A stretch of DNA of 32,592 bases, taken from Lachnospiraceae bacterium TWA4 (GTDB lineage: Bacteria; Bacillota; Clostridia; Lachnospirales; Lachnospiraceae). The first letter of the stretch is position 1, and every line of letters begins with the position of its first letter. Shown here piece after piece: positions 24,545 to 32,592 of the stretch. The position numbers were made by a program, and so were the translations under genes. Location: positions 792,468-825,059 of the forward strand of contig JPZU01000001.1 of assembly GCA_000875945.1 (NCBI GenBank), written 5' to 3'. The notes below the pieces were generated by a model that ran no database searches, was not told the origin of the DNA, and saw nothing but the letters and a program-made list of their open reading frames with translations.

Positions 24545-25996
24545 TTAGTTAATTGAGATAACTCTCATGTCATTTGTTACACCACGTAATTTTACAGCAG
24601 ATTTCTCTCTGCCTACACCTGCAGTGATCACTACAATATCTCCAGATTCAACAATCTTTTCACCTTTAATTTCGGCTTCTTCGATTACTTTAATTGCACC
24701 TTCAATAATATTATCTTCTTTGCTTTCTTCTTTTGTTAAAAGAGGAGTTACTCCCCAATAAATCATCATCTTACGAAGAACTGATTCACTAGGACTTGTT
24801 GCAATAACATCACAACTTGGTTTAAACTTAGAAACAATACGAGCTGTATATCCTGACATTGTAGGAGTTACGATGCATCGAGCATTCATATGATATGCAG
24901 TCGCAACAGTTGCATAACTAACAGCTGATGAAATACCTCTACGTCTATATTTTCTTACACGATTCATAATATGTTCGTAGTCAAGGCGTGCTTCTGTACT
25001 TTCAGCAATATTAGCCATCATCTTTACAGCTTCAATTGGATACTTACCAGCAGCAGTTTCACCTGAAAGCATAACTACGTCAGTTCCATCATAGATTGCG
25101 TTTGCAACATCACCAACTTCTGCACGAGTTGGACGAGGATTACGAATCATAGAATCTAACATCTGAGTTGCTGTAATAACTGTCTTAAAGTTATCATTAC
25201 ATTTTCTAATAATCATTTTCTGAAGATGAGGGACTTCTTCAGCTGGAATTTCAACACCAAGATCACCACGAGCAACCATTATGCCATCACAGCCTTTAAT
25301 AATTGCATCAATATTATCGATACCTTCCTGATTTTCAATCTTAGCAATGACCTTCATATCCATACAACTATACTCTTGTAAGATTTCACGAATCTCTAAA
25401 ACTGCATCTACATTACGAACAAATGAAGCTGCAATAAAGTCAAATCCCTGTTCAATGCCAAAGATAATGTCCTGACGGTCTTTATCAGTGATACCTGGTA
25501 GATTAATCTTTACATTAGGTACATTAACACCTTTTTTCTCTCCTAATTCTCCACCATTTAAAACAGTACAATCAATTTCTGAGCCTTCTACCTGATTTAC
25601 TTGAAGTTCAATTAAACCATCATCGATAAGAATGTGGTCGCCTTCCTTTACATCTTCTGTTAAATCAGCATAAGTAATTGAACAACCCTTGCTATCACCA
25701 ATCATTTCTTTGGTCGATAAAACAAACTTCTGTCCTTCTTCAAGAGTTACTTTTTTACCATCTTTTAATTTTCCTGTACGAATTTCTGGTCCTTTTGTAT
25801 CTAATAGGGTAGCTACAGGAATTCCAAGTTCTTCACGAACCTGTTTTACAAGATCAAGTCTTGCCTTTTGTTCTTTATGATCACCATGGGAAAAATTAAA
25901 ACGCGCGACATTCATTCCATTTAAAATTAACTCTTTTAAAATTTCTGGATTGTCAGTACTGGGGCCTAGTGTACAAATAATTTTCGTTTTTCTCAT
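24545..25996 (-). CDS. pyk: Pyruvate kinase
   Basis: Pyruvate kinase transfers phosphate from phosphoenolpyruvate to ADP in the last step of glycolysis. At 483 residues it begins RKTKIICTLGPSTDNPEIL and carries the NFSHGDH segment, the catalytic VIAKIENQEGIDNID region with its conserved Lys, MVARGDLGVEIPAEEVP and ATQMLDSMIRNPRPTRAE. It has the ordinary A, B and C domains and lacks the C-terminal PEP-utiliser-like extension that lengthens some Bacilli and Clostridia enzymes. It follows the rhomboid-like gene by 5 bases, so it is the third gene of the corA unit. The palindromic element downstream likely ends it. Confidence 0.97.
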   Translation of the reverse strand: MRKTKIICTLGPSTDNPEILKELILNGMNVARFNFSHGDHKEQKARLDLVKQVREELGIPVATLLDTKGPEIRTGKLKDGKKVTLEEGQKFVLSTKEMIGDSKGCSITYADLTEDVKEGDHILIDDGLIELQVNQVEGSEIDCTVLNGGELGEKKGVNVPNVKINLPGITDKDRQDIIFGIEQGFDFIAASFVRNVDAVLEIREILQEYSCMDMKVIAKIENQEGIDNIDAIIKGCDGIMVARGDLGVEIPAEEVPHLQKMIIRKCNDNFKTVITATQMLDSMIRNPRPTRAEVGDVANAIYDGTDVVMLSGETAAGKYPIEAVKMMANIAESTEARLDYEHIMNRVRKYRRRGISSAVSYATVATAYHMNARCIVTPTMSGYTARIVSKFKPSCDVIATSPSESVLRKMMIYWGVTPLLTKEESKEDNIIEGAIKVIEEAEIKGEKIVESGDIVVITAGVGREKSAVKLRGVTNDMRVISIN

Positions 25997-26001
25997 TCTT
26001 A

Positions 26002-26835
26002 TTATCCTTTCGTTACATGTTTATGTGTATATAAATGATCCTGGCAGTATTCGTAATCTCCTTCACATTTTGAGCAATAACGAAATACCAGGTTTTCACC
26101 ATCGTTTTCAGTCCTACCACAAATGGCACATTTGTGTCGAACTATTCGGGGGTTCATGGTAGGTCTTACTTGTTTTTTAAAGTTTCTTTTCCTTATCACC
26201 TGAGCAGGTCTATAAGGACTCATTCTTCTTGAACTAAAGAAAAAAATCAAAAAGTTGCCTAGTGAGATTAAAGCAGCCAGTGAACTTCCAAAATCTCCAT
26301 TAATAAATCCAATTACAATCATTACTAATGTATAGGCTCCATCAATCATTGCCAGCCATTTCATTTTAATTGGCAATACAAAGAAAAATAAAATTTCATG
26401 TTCAGGAAATTCCATACCATACGCTAAAAGCAATGATAAACTCAAATAACGTGTTGAAAAATAGAAATTTCTGCCTGTGAGCAAATAAACAATAATTGCT
26501 GCAACCACATGAAATAAAACACCTAAAAAATAGTATAGGTTTAATCTAAAACTTCCCCACGAATACTCTAATGCTTGACCAATTGAATAGTAAAACATAC
26601 AAAATATTGCTAGGAAGAATAAATCTGTAGATGACGGAGTTAATAAAAAAGTAAAAATTCTCCAAATCTGTCCTTGTAAAATTGCTTGTGCATTTAATGT
26701 TAAATACTGATAAAAAAACTGAGGATTTCCTATCATAATGACAAATCCTACAATATTTAAACCAATAATATAAAGCATTAAATTGGGGATTGCAAAACGT
26801 CCAAACTTACGCTCAAGCTTTGATAACCAATTCAT
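26002..26835 (-). CDS. Rhomboid-like membrane protein with C-terminal zinc ribbon
   Basis: A 277-residue protein with about six membrane helices (roughly 17-205) resembling the rhomboid fold, including GQIWRIFTFLLTPSS, a common rhomboid opening after the first helix, and GQALEYSWGSFRLNLYYFLG. I do not see the GxSG serine motif nor the matching catalytic His, so it is probably not a protease. After a basic linker, residues about 238-272 form a zinc ribbon with CAICG, CSKC and a CQDHLYTHKH tail. Such proteins are found beside pyk or corA in Lachnospiraceae as far as I recall; function unknown. It sits 20 bases after corA and 5 bases before pyk. Confidence 0.72.
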   Translation of the reverse strand: MNWLSKLERKFGRFAIPNLMLYIIGLNIVGFVIMIGNPQFFYQYLTLNAQAILQGQIWRIFTFLLTPSSTDLFFLAIFCMFYYSIGQALEYSWGSFRLNLYYFLGVLFHVVAAIIVYLLTGRNFYFSTRYLSLSLLLAYGMEFPEHEILFFFVLPIKMKWLAMIDGAYTLVMIVIGFINGDFGSSLAALISLGNFLIFFFSSRRMSPYRPAQVIRKRNFKKQVRPTMNPRIVRHKCAICGRTENDGENLVFRYCSKCEGDYEYCQDHLYTHKHVTKG

Positions 26836-26855
26836 AAATAGTATTCCTCTTTTTT

Positions 26856-27797
26856 CTAAAACAATTTAAACTTCTGAAAAATTGCTGCTACAATTAATGA
26901 AATAACAATTGATAACAAAATAACAATAGCAAATCCATATTCACTACCAGCAAATGGCATACCTGCTTCATTGACATTCATTCCATAATAACCACCAATA
27001 ATTGTTGGTATAGACATAACAATCGTTACAGAAGCTAAAAACTTCATAACAATATTTAAGTTATTGGAAATAATCGAAGAAAATGCATCCATCATACCAC
27101 TTAAAATGCCACTATAGATACTTGCCATCTCCATCGCCTGTTTATTTTCAATAATAACATCTTCTAGCAATTCTTCATCTTCTGGAAATTTCTTAATTCG
27201 CTCAGATTTCATGAGTTTTTCTAATACCATCTCATTAGAACGAAGAGAGGTTCTAAAGTAGACCAAACTCTTTTCTAGCTCTAAAAGTTCAACCAATTTT
27301 TCATTCTTCATCGAAGATTGAAGGTTTTGTTCTAGTTCTTCACTTCGTTTATCAATCAAACGAAGATAATGCAGGTACCAGCTCGCATTTTTATACAAAA
27401 TCTGTAAAATAAATCGAGTTCTCCAAGCAGTATTAAAGTGTCTGACACGTCCTTCCATAAAACTATCAAGTACAGGATTATCCTGTAAGCAGACAGTAAT
27501 AATAATACCTCGTGCCATAATAATACCCATAGGAATAGTTACATACCAATCTTTGTCATTTCGTGATTCAATGACTGGAATATCCACTAAGACCATTGTG
27601 TAGTTTTCTTCAATTTCTACACGTGAACGTTCTTCTTCATCCAGAGGTGCCTTTAAATCATCCATGTCAATATTATATAAGGTAGAGACTTGTTTGATTT
27701 CTGCTGCTGTTGGATTTGTCAGTGCAATCCAACTTCCTTCTGTTGGAGTGAATTCTTCAATAATATCGTCTTCGTGGCTTTTAAAATATCTGATCAT
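26856..27797 (-). CDS. corA: CorA-family divalent metal ion transporter
   Basis: A 313-residue CorA-type Mg(II)/Co(II) channel subunit. The large N-terminal cytosolic domain is followed by a long helix (about 165-245) and two C-terminal membrane helices; the loop signature GGYYGMNVNEAG (GMN motif) lies between them. Length is typical. The start ATG at 27797 has AAAGGAGC 7 bases upstream. It is the first gene of the corA-rhomboid-like-pyk unit and has a consensus promoter and a leader of about 165 bases, described separately. Confidence 0.93.
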   Translation of the reverse strand: MIRYFKSHEDDIIEEFTPTEGSWIALTNPTAAEIKQVSTLYNIDMDDLKAPLDEEERSRVEIEENYTMVLVDIPVIESRNDKDWYVTIPMGIIMARGIIITVCLQDNPVLDSFMEGRVRHFNTAWRTRFILQILYKNASWYLHYLRLIDKRSEELEQNLQSSMKNEKLVELLELEKSLVYFRTSLRSNEMVLEKLMKSERIKKFPEDEELLEDVIIENKQAMEMASIYSGILSGMMDAFSSIISNNLNIVMKFLASVTIVMSIPTIIGGYYGMNVNEAGMPFAGSEYGFAIVILLSIVISLIVAAIFQKFKLF

Positions 27798-27823
27798 ATA
27801 AAAGCTCCTTTTTCCTCCTGCAC

Positions 27824-27916
27824 CTAACAGAAAGTAAAATAAAAGCTCCTCTCTGGTATATGCAGGATAACATTATTTTCTTGTGTCCAATATCGACCCG
27901 CCGGTCCACTTTCCAT
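27824..27916 (-). CDS. Possible 30-codon leader ORF upstream of corA
   Basis: Inside the corA leader an ATG at 27916 opens a 30-codon frame starting MESGPAGRYWTQ and ending SFYFTFC, stopping 26 bases before corA. No strong Shine-Dalgarno is visible. Its end overlaps one arm of an inverted repeat, TCCTGCA (27816-27822) with TGCAGGA (27861-27867), whose pairing would cover a GCAGGAGG site. A 12-base direct repeat, ATAAAAGCTCCT on the plus strand, occurs at 27798-27809 and 27839-27850, duplicating the corA ribosome-binding region. A translated leader peptide controlling corA is conceivable but speculative. Confidence 0.25.
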   Translation of the reverse strand: MESGPAGRYWTQENNVILHIPERSFYFTFC

Positions 27917-27968
27917 GATGCTATCACTACCTTTCCTAAAAATAATAATTAGTTAAAATACCAACGCT

Positions 27969-27997
27969 ATTATATGTTTTTCCCTCAACTTTGTCAA
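27969..27997 (-). promoter_or_regulatory. Consensus promoter for corA
   Basis: On the minus strand TTGACA (27992-27997) and TATAAT (27969-27974) are both perfect hexamers with a 17-base spacer. Transcription would start near 27962, giving a 5' leader of about 165 bases. Confidence 0.92.
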
Positions 27998-28048
27998 TCA
28001 ATGTTTGATATTTTATTGTTATTATTAACACTTCCAAATTTTTGTCTA

Positions 28049-28077
28049 TTGAATTTCTTATAATTTCGTATTATAAT
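28049..28077 (+). promoter_or_regulatory. Promoter for the activase gene
   Basis: TTGAAT (28049-28054) and TATAAT (28072-28077) are 17 bases apart. Transcription would start near 28084, just before the large structured element at 28092-28255, placing that element in a 200-base untranslated leader. Confidence 0.8.
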
Positions 28078-28091
28078 GTGTCATGTTTTCA

Positions 28092-28255
28092 GTTCACACG
28101 TCAGCCAAGTTATGAAAATATTTGTGCTTGCACAAGAATATTTTCATAACTTGGCTGACGAAGGAAACGCCATTTAATGAGCAATACAGCTTCGTAGAAA
28201 CGACTGGGCACGTAAGTGCGCTATTGCGAATGATGAAAATGGCGTGGATGTGAAC
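28092..28255 (+). other. Cloverleaf-like structured element in the activase leader
   Basis: GTTCACA (28092-28098) pairs with TGTGAAC (28249-28255). Within this are two branches. A perfect 24-bp hairpin (28099-28122 with 28137-28160) continues as TGTGC/GCACA. ACGCCATTT (28167-28175) pairs with AAATGGCGT (28237-28245). The second branch carries GCAATA/TATTGC (28181-28186 with 28222-28227), which encloses two small hairpins: TCGT-AGAA-ACGA, and GCAC-GTAA-GTGC with a GNRA loop. It could be an RNA element, a dispersed palindromic repeat or a MITE; the perfect 24-bp arm favours a DNA-level repeat. Confidence 0.7.
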
Positions 28256-28286
28256 AGTAGCATTGACTTTTGAAAGGAGACTTATT

Positions 28287-31200
28287 TTGTCTAAATTTGA
28301 AAATACAAATGGAAATTACTATCGTATGGGCATTGATATAGGCTCTACCACTGTAAAAATCGCTTTATTAGATGTCGACAATCAGTTACTATTTTCTGAT
28401 TATCAAAGACATTATGCAAATATTCAAGAAACCCTGGCTACTTTAATTAAAAAGGCTTTAGATAAAGTCGGACCTTGCACTGTATCTCCAATGATTACAG
28501 GTTCTGGTGGGCTTACGCTTTCTAAAAACCTAAACATTCCGTTTGTTCAGGAAGTTATTTCTGTATCTACAGCACTTAAAGATTATGCGCCACAAACGGA
28601 TGTAGCCATTGAGCTAGGTGGCGAAGATGCTAAAATTATTTATTTTAGCAATGGCATTGATCAGCGTATGAATGGAATTTGTGCTGGTGGAACCGGTTCA
28701 TTTATTGACCAAATGGCTTCTCTATTACAAACAGATGCAGCTGGTCTTAATGAATATGCTAAAAACTATCAAGTTATTTACCCTATTGCTGCAAGATGTG
28801 GAGTATTTGCTAAAACAGATATTCAACCATTAATTAATGAAGGTGCAACTAGAGAGGACCTTTCTGCTTCCATTTTTCAGGCAGTTGTCAATCAGACCAT
28901 TAGTGGTCTTGCTTGTGGTAAACCAATTCGTGGAAATGTTGCTTTCCTTGGTGGCCCACTACACTTTTTAACAGAGCTAAAAAAGGCATTTATTCGAACC
29001 TTAAATTTAACAGATGATGCAGTGATTGCACCAGAACACTCTCACCTTTTTGCTGCAATTGGTGCTGCTATGAATCACGATTCTAAAAATCAGCTAGAAC
29101 TTACTTCTATGTATGAGCGCCTAAATGAAGGTGTTAAAATGGAATTTGAAGTAAAACGTTTAGACCCACTTTTTGACAGCAAGGAAGCTTATGATAAATT
29201 TTTAGAACGCCAGCAACACAACGCAGTAAAGAAAGCAGACTTAAGAACTTATAAAGGCAACTGTTTCTTAGGTATTGATGGAGGTTCTACAACAACCAAA
29301 CTTGCTCTTATTGGAGAAGATGGAACCTTACTTTACTCGTTCTATTCAAATAATAACGGTAGTTTACTTGCTACAACCATTAAAGCAATTAAAGAAATCA
29401 AGGCCTTATTACCAAAAGAAGCTAAAATTGTCCACTCTTGCTCTACAGGTTATGGAGAGGCATTACTAAAGTCTGCACTCTTATTAGACGATGGAGAAGT
29501 TGAAACTGTTGCACACTACTATGCAGCTTCATTCTTTAATCCAGAAGTTGACTGCATTTTAGATATTGGTGGACAGGATATGAAATGCATTAAGATTAAA
29601 GAACGAACTGTTGACAATGTCTTATTAAATGAAGCTTGTTCTTCAGGCTGTGGCTCATTTATTGAAACTTTTGCAACTTCATTAAACTATAGTGTCCAAG
29701 ACTTTGCAAAAGAAGCCCTATTTGCTAAAAATCCGATTGACCTTGGCACACGTTGTACTGTATTTATGAATTCAAATGTCAAACAGGCACAAAAAGAAGG
29801 AGCAACTGTTGCCGATATCTCAGCAGGTCTTGCATACTCTGTCATTAAAAATGCTTTATATAAGGTAATTAAAATTACAAGTCCTGAAGACCTTGGTAAA
29901 CACATTGTGGTTCAAGGTGGTACCTTCTACAATGATGCGGTTCTTCGAAGCTTTGAAAAAATCTCTGGCTGTGAAGCTGTTCGTCCAGATATTGCTGGAA
30001 TTATGGGAGCTTTTGGTGCTGCCTTGGTTGCTAGAGAACGCTATGAAGACACCCCATCGACTACAATGCTATCTTTTGATGAAATGATTGCTCTTAGCTA
30101 TGAAACAAAGATTGACCGTTGTAAAAAATGCAATAACCACTGTCTATTAACCATTAATGACTTTGGTGGTGGACGTAGTTTTATTAGTGGTAACCGTTGT
30201 GAACGTGGACTTGGTGCTGATAAACCAACCAAAGAAGACGTTCCAAATCTTTTTGATTACAAATATAAGAGATTATTTAACTATAAACCTTTAAAGAAAG
30301 AAGAAGCTAAACGAGGCACTGTAGGTATTCCTAGAGTATTAAACTTCTATGAAAACTATCCATTCTGGGCAGTATTTTTTAAGGAATTGTCATTTAGAAC
30401 TTTACTTTCACCAAAATCTAGTCATAAGATTTATGAATTAGGTATTGAATCAATTCCTAGTGAATCCGAATGCTACCCTGCGAAACTTGCTCATGGACAT
30501 ATTTCTTGGTTAATTAAGAAAAAACCTGATTTTATTTTCTATCCAAGTATTCCTTACGAGCGAAATGAAACACCTGGAGCACAAAATCACTACAACTGCC
30601 CAATTGTTACTTCTTATCCAGAAAATATTAAAAACAATGTAGAGGAATTAAAGACTGAAAATGTTCGATTTATTAATCCTTTTATCGCCTTCACCAATCG
30701 TGAAGTTTTAACTGACCGACTTATTGAAATCTTTAAAAAAGAATTCAGAATTAGTGAAGTAGAAACTAGACGTGCAGTAGCCCTTGGTTGGAAGGAACTT
30801 ATGGCTGTTAAAAAGGATATTGAACGTGAAGGTGAAAAGACTCTTCGCTATTTAAAGAAAACTGGAAAACGTGGTATTGTACTTGCAGGTCGTCCTTATC
30901 ATCTAGACCCAGAAATCAACCACGGTCTTCCACAGCTTATTAACTCTTATGGAGTTGCTGTATTTACAGAAGACAGCATTTCTCATCTAGGAAATGTAGA
31001 CCGTCCAACCGTTGTCATGGATCAATGGATGTATCACAGTCGTTTATATAAGGCTGCAAGTTTTGTTGGAACTAGAGAAGACTTAGACCTTGTTCAGTTA
31101 AATTCTTTTGGATGTGGACTCGACGCTGTAACTACTGATCAAGTGGCCGATATTTTAAAAGCGAAAAATAAAATTTATACCGTACTTAAAATTGATGAGG

Positions 31201-32546
31201 TAAATAACCTTGGAGCTGCCCGTATTCGTGTACGTTCACTCCTTTCTGCACTACGTGTTCGTGAAAAGAGAAATATACATATTAAGAGAAACTCATCAGC
31301 TATTAGAAAAGTAGAATTTACAAAGAATATGAAAAAAGACTACACCATTCTTTGTCCTCAGATGTCTCCAATTCACTTTAATATTCTAGTTCCTGCTCTT
31401 TCAGCAAGTGGCTACAATATTGAATTACTAGGTGGAGACGAGAAGGCTTGTGTGGATACAGGGCTTAAATATGTAAATAATGATGCTTGTTACCCATCAT
31501 TAATTGTTGTTGGACAGATTATGAGTGCTTTACTTTCTGGTAAATATGATCTCAATAAGGTTGCTGTATTCATTTCCCAAACTGGTGGCGGATGTCGTGC
31601 TTCAAACTATATTGGATTTATCAGAAGAGCATTAAAGCGAGCTGGAATGGGACAGATTCCTGTAATTTCCATTAGCGCACAAGGACTTGAGAAAAACTCA
31701 GGATTTAAATTTACACCAACTTTATTAGTAAAGGCACTGATGTCTATTGTTTACGGTGATGTATTTATGCGTACACTTTATAGGGTTCGCCCTTATGAAA
31801 AGAAGAAAGGTTCTGCGAATGCACTTCATAAAAAATGGGAAAAACGTTGTATTCGTTCATTACAAAAACCTGGAATTCACTATGGTGAATATAAAAAGAT
31901 TGTTCGTGGAATTATTAGAGATTTTGATAGACTTCCAATTGATGAAACAATTAAAAAACCTCGCGTAGGAATTGTAGGTGAAATCTTAGTGAAATTCCTT
32001 CCTGCTGCAAATAATCACTTAGTAGACTTATTAGAGCGTGAAGGAGCTGAAGCTGTCATGCCAGATTTATTAGACTTCTTCTTATACAGCTTCTATAATG
32101 CAAACTTTAAAGCCGTAAAATTAGGAAAGAAAACTTCAACTGCTGTCTTATGCAATTTGGGTATTGAAGCCATTGAATGGTTTAGAAGTGTTGCAACTAA
32201 AGAATTTGAAAAGAGCAATCGTTTCCACCCACCTGTACGAGTACAAAAACTTGCAGATTACGCTAAAGACTTTGTATCTATTGGTAATCAGACTGGTGAA
32301 GGTTGGTTCTTGACTGGTGAAATGTTGGAGCTTATTCACAGTGGTACACCAAATATTGTTTGTACTCAGCCATTTGGTTGCTTACCAAACCATGTAGTTG
32401 GTAAAGGTGTTATAAAAGAGCTTCGTAATCACTATCCAGATTCAAATATTATCGCTGTTGATTACGATCCAGGTGCTAGTGAAGTTAACCAGTTAAATCG
32501 TATTAAACTAATGCTTTCTACTGCACAGAGTAATTTAAATAACTAA
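28287..32546 (+). CDS. Large 2-hydroxyacyl-CoA dehydratase activase-family protein (BcrAD/BadFG + DUF2229)
   Basis: A 1,419-residue soluble protein. Residues about 15-270 form an ASKHA ATPase domain ([37 protein letters not shown]), and about 325-580 form a second one ([52 protein letters not shown]). The paired cysteines in both match those that hold the bridging [4Fe-4S] cluster in HgdC-type activators. The remaining 800 residues are the DUF2229/COG3580-3581 part, with conserved cysteines in [29 protein letters not shown] and [10 protein letters not shown], resembling dehydratase subunits. The family is widespread in anaerobes with no settled substrate. The start is TTG 28287 (AAAGGAG 7 bases upstream); the frame extends to 28263 but that lacks a site. 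Confidence 0.9.
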   Translation: MSKFENTNGNYYRMGIDIGSTTVKIALLDVDNQLLFSDYQRHYANIQETLATLIKKALDKVGPCTVSPMITGSGGLTLSKNLNIPFVQEVISVSTALKDYAPQTDVAIELGGEDAKIIYFSNGIDQRMNGICAGGTGSFIDQMASLLQTDAAGLNEYAKNYQVIYPIAARCGVFAKTDIQPLINEGATREDLSASIFQAVVNQTISGLACGKPIRGNVAFLGGPLHFLTELKKAFIRTLNLTDDAVIAPEHSHLFAAIGAAMNHDSKNQLELTSMYERLNEGVKMEFEVKRLDPLFDSKEAYDKFLERQQHNAVKKADLRTYKGNCFLGIDGGSTTTKLALIGEDGTLLYSFYSNNNGSLLATTIKAIKEIKALLPKEAKIVHSCSTGYGEALLKSALLLDDGEVETVAHYYAASFFNPEVDCILDIGGQDMKCIKIKERTVDNVLLNEACSSGCGSFIETFATSLNYSVQDFAKEALFAKNPIDLGTRCTVFMNSNVKQAQKEGATVADISAGLAYSVIKNALYKVIKITSPEDLGKHIVVQGGTFYNDAVLRSFEKISGCEAVRPDIAGIMGAFGAALVARERYEDTPSTTMLSFDEMIALSYETKIDRCKKCNNHCLLTINDFGGGRSFISGNRCERGLGADKPTKEDVPNLFDYKYKRLFNYKPLKKEEAKRGTVGIPRVLNFYENYPFWAVFFKELSFRTLLSPKSSHKIYELGIESIPSESECYPAKLAHGHISWLIKKKPDFIFYPSIPYERNETPGAQNHYNCPIVTSYPENIKNNVEELKTENVRFINPFIAFTNREVLTDRLIEIFKKEFRISEVETRRAVALGWKELMAVKKDIEREGEKTLRYLKKTGKRGIVLAGRPYHLDPEINHGLPQLINSYGVAVFTEDSISHLGNVDRPTVVMDQWMYHSRLYKAASFVGTREDLDLVQLNSFGCGLDAVTTDQVADILKAKNKIYTVLKIDEVNNLGAARIRVRSLLSALRVREKRNIHIKRNSSAIRKVEFTKNMKKDYTILCPQMSPIHFNILVPALSASGYNIELLGGDEKACVDTGLKYVNNDACYPSLIVVGQIMSALLSGKYDLNKVAVFISQTGGGCRASNYIGFIRRALKRAGMGQIPVISISAQGLEKNSGFKFTPTLLVKALMSIVYGDVFMRTLYRVRPYEKKKGSANALHKKWEKRCIRSLQKPGIHYGEYKKIVRGIIRDFDRLPIDETIKKPRVGIVGEILVKFLPAANNHLVDLLEREGAEAVMPDLLDFFLYSFYNANFKAVKLGKKTSTAVLCNLGIEAIEWFRSVATKEFEKSNRFHPPVRVQKLADYAKDFVSIGNQTGEGWFLTGEMLELIHSGTPNIVCTQPFGCLPNHVVGKGVIKELRNHYPDSNIIAVDYDPGASEVNQLNRIKLMLSTAQSNLNN

Positions 32547-32554
32547 ACTAAAAA

Positions 32555-32592
32555 GGGGCTGTTGCAAAATAACTATAAATTATACTCCCTCC
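32555..32592. repeat. Left end of a second palindromic element (cut by the window edge)
   Basis: GGGGCTGTTGCAAAATAA (32555-32572) matches, at 16 of 18 positions, the right end of the 24364-24530 element read on the other strand. It begins 9 bases after the activase stop codon. The rest is outside the window. Confidence 0.45.

Noticed and set aside
27798-27962. An M-box magnesium riboswitch before corA
   Set aside because: A GTTAGGTG fragment is present but at the wrong end and without the rest of the conserved core.
28092-28255. CRISPR or tRNA-like gene suggested by the repeats and cloverleaf shape
   Set aside because: There is no repeat-spacer periodicity, and no T-loop, anticodon arm or CCA-end features of a tRNA.

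Overview
This is a low-GC chromosomal window from an anaerobic Clostridia, most likely a member of the Lachnospiraceae. I judge this from gene order and protein style; no species can be named. Supporting features are the mreC-mreD-mrdA-minC block, miaA beside a mutSL locus, nudF-spoIIM-xerD, an aspartate-aminotransferase/lysA pair, feoA-feoA-feoB with a Cys-rich FeoB partner, and a very large 2-hydroxyacyl-CoA dehydratase activase. Almost everything is housekeeping. I see no phage, plasmid, CRISPR, tRNA or rRNA sequence.

Layout, all minus strand unless noted. 1-5087: cell shape and division (minC partial, mrdA, mreD split in two by a frameshift, mreC). 5321-13212: a methionine gamma-lyase-family enzyme, miaA, a mutL reduced to its C-terminal domain, mutS, lysA and a class I aminotransferase. 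13320-17503: xerD with a short C-terminus, a spoIIM-like gene, a Nudix hydrolase, rny and a Fur-family regulator. 17528-20709: the ferrous iron uptake operon feoA-feoA-feoB-Cys-rich peptide, probably continuing into the Fur-like gene, behind a strong promoter wrapped in inverted repeats. 20893-21716 (+): a yihY-type membrane protein gene broken by a one-base T-run deletion. 21688-27797: corA, a rhomboid-like zinc-ribbon protein, pyk, a palindromic element, topB and a GlmU-like left-handed beta-helix protein. 28287-32546 (+): the giant activase, preceded by a transcribed cloverleaf-like element.

The most striking signal is a group of lesions in otherwise intact housekeeping genes. MutL has lost its ATPase half and its endonuclease motifs, although MutS next to it looks intact. 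mreD and yihY each carry a one-base frameshift next to T-runs. topB has ATC where its ATG should be. XerD stops a few residues after its catalytic tyrosine. Loss of mismatch repair would favour T-run slippage, so these could be connected, but sequencing error is the competing explanation for the single-base cases.

The regulatory signals are unusually clear. There are near-consensus promoters with 17-base spacers before corA, rny, the aminotransferase, feoA, yihY and the activase. Four simple hairpin terminators are visible, along with three larger structured intergenic elements at 4103-4185, 24364-24530 and 28092-28255.
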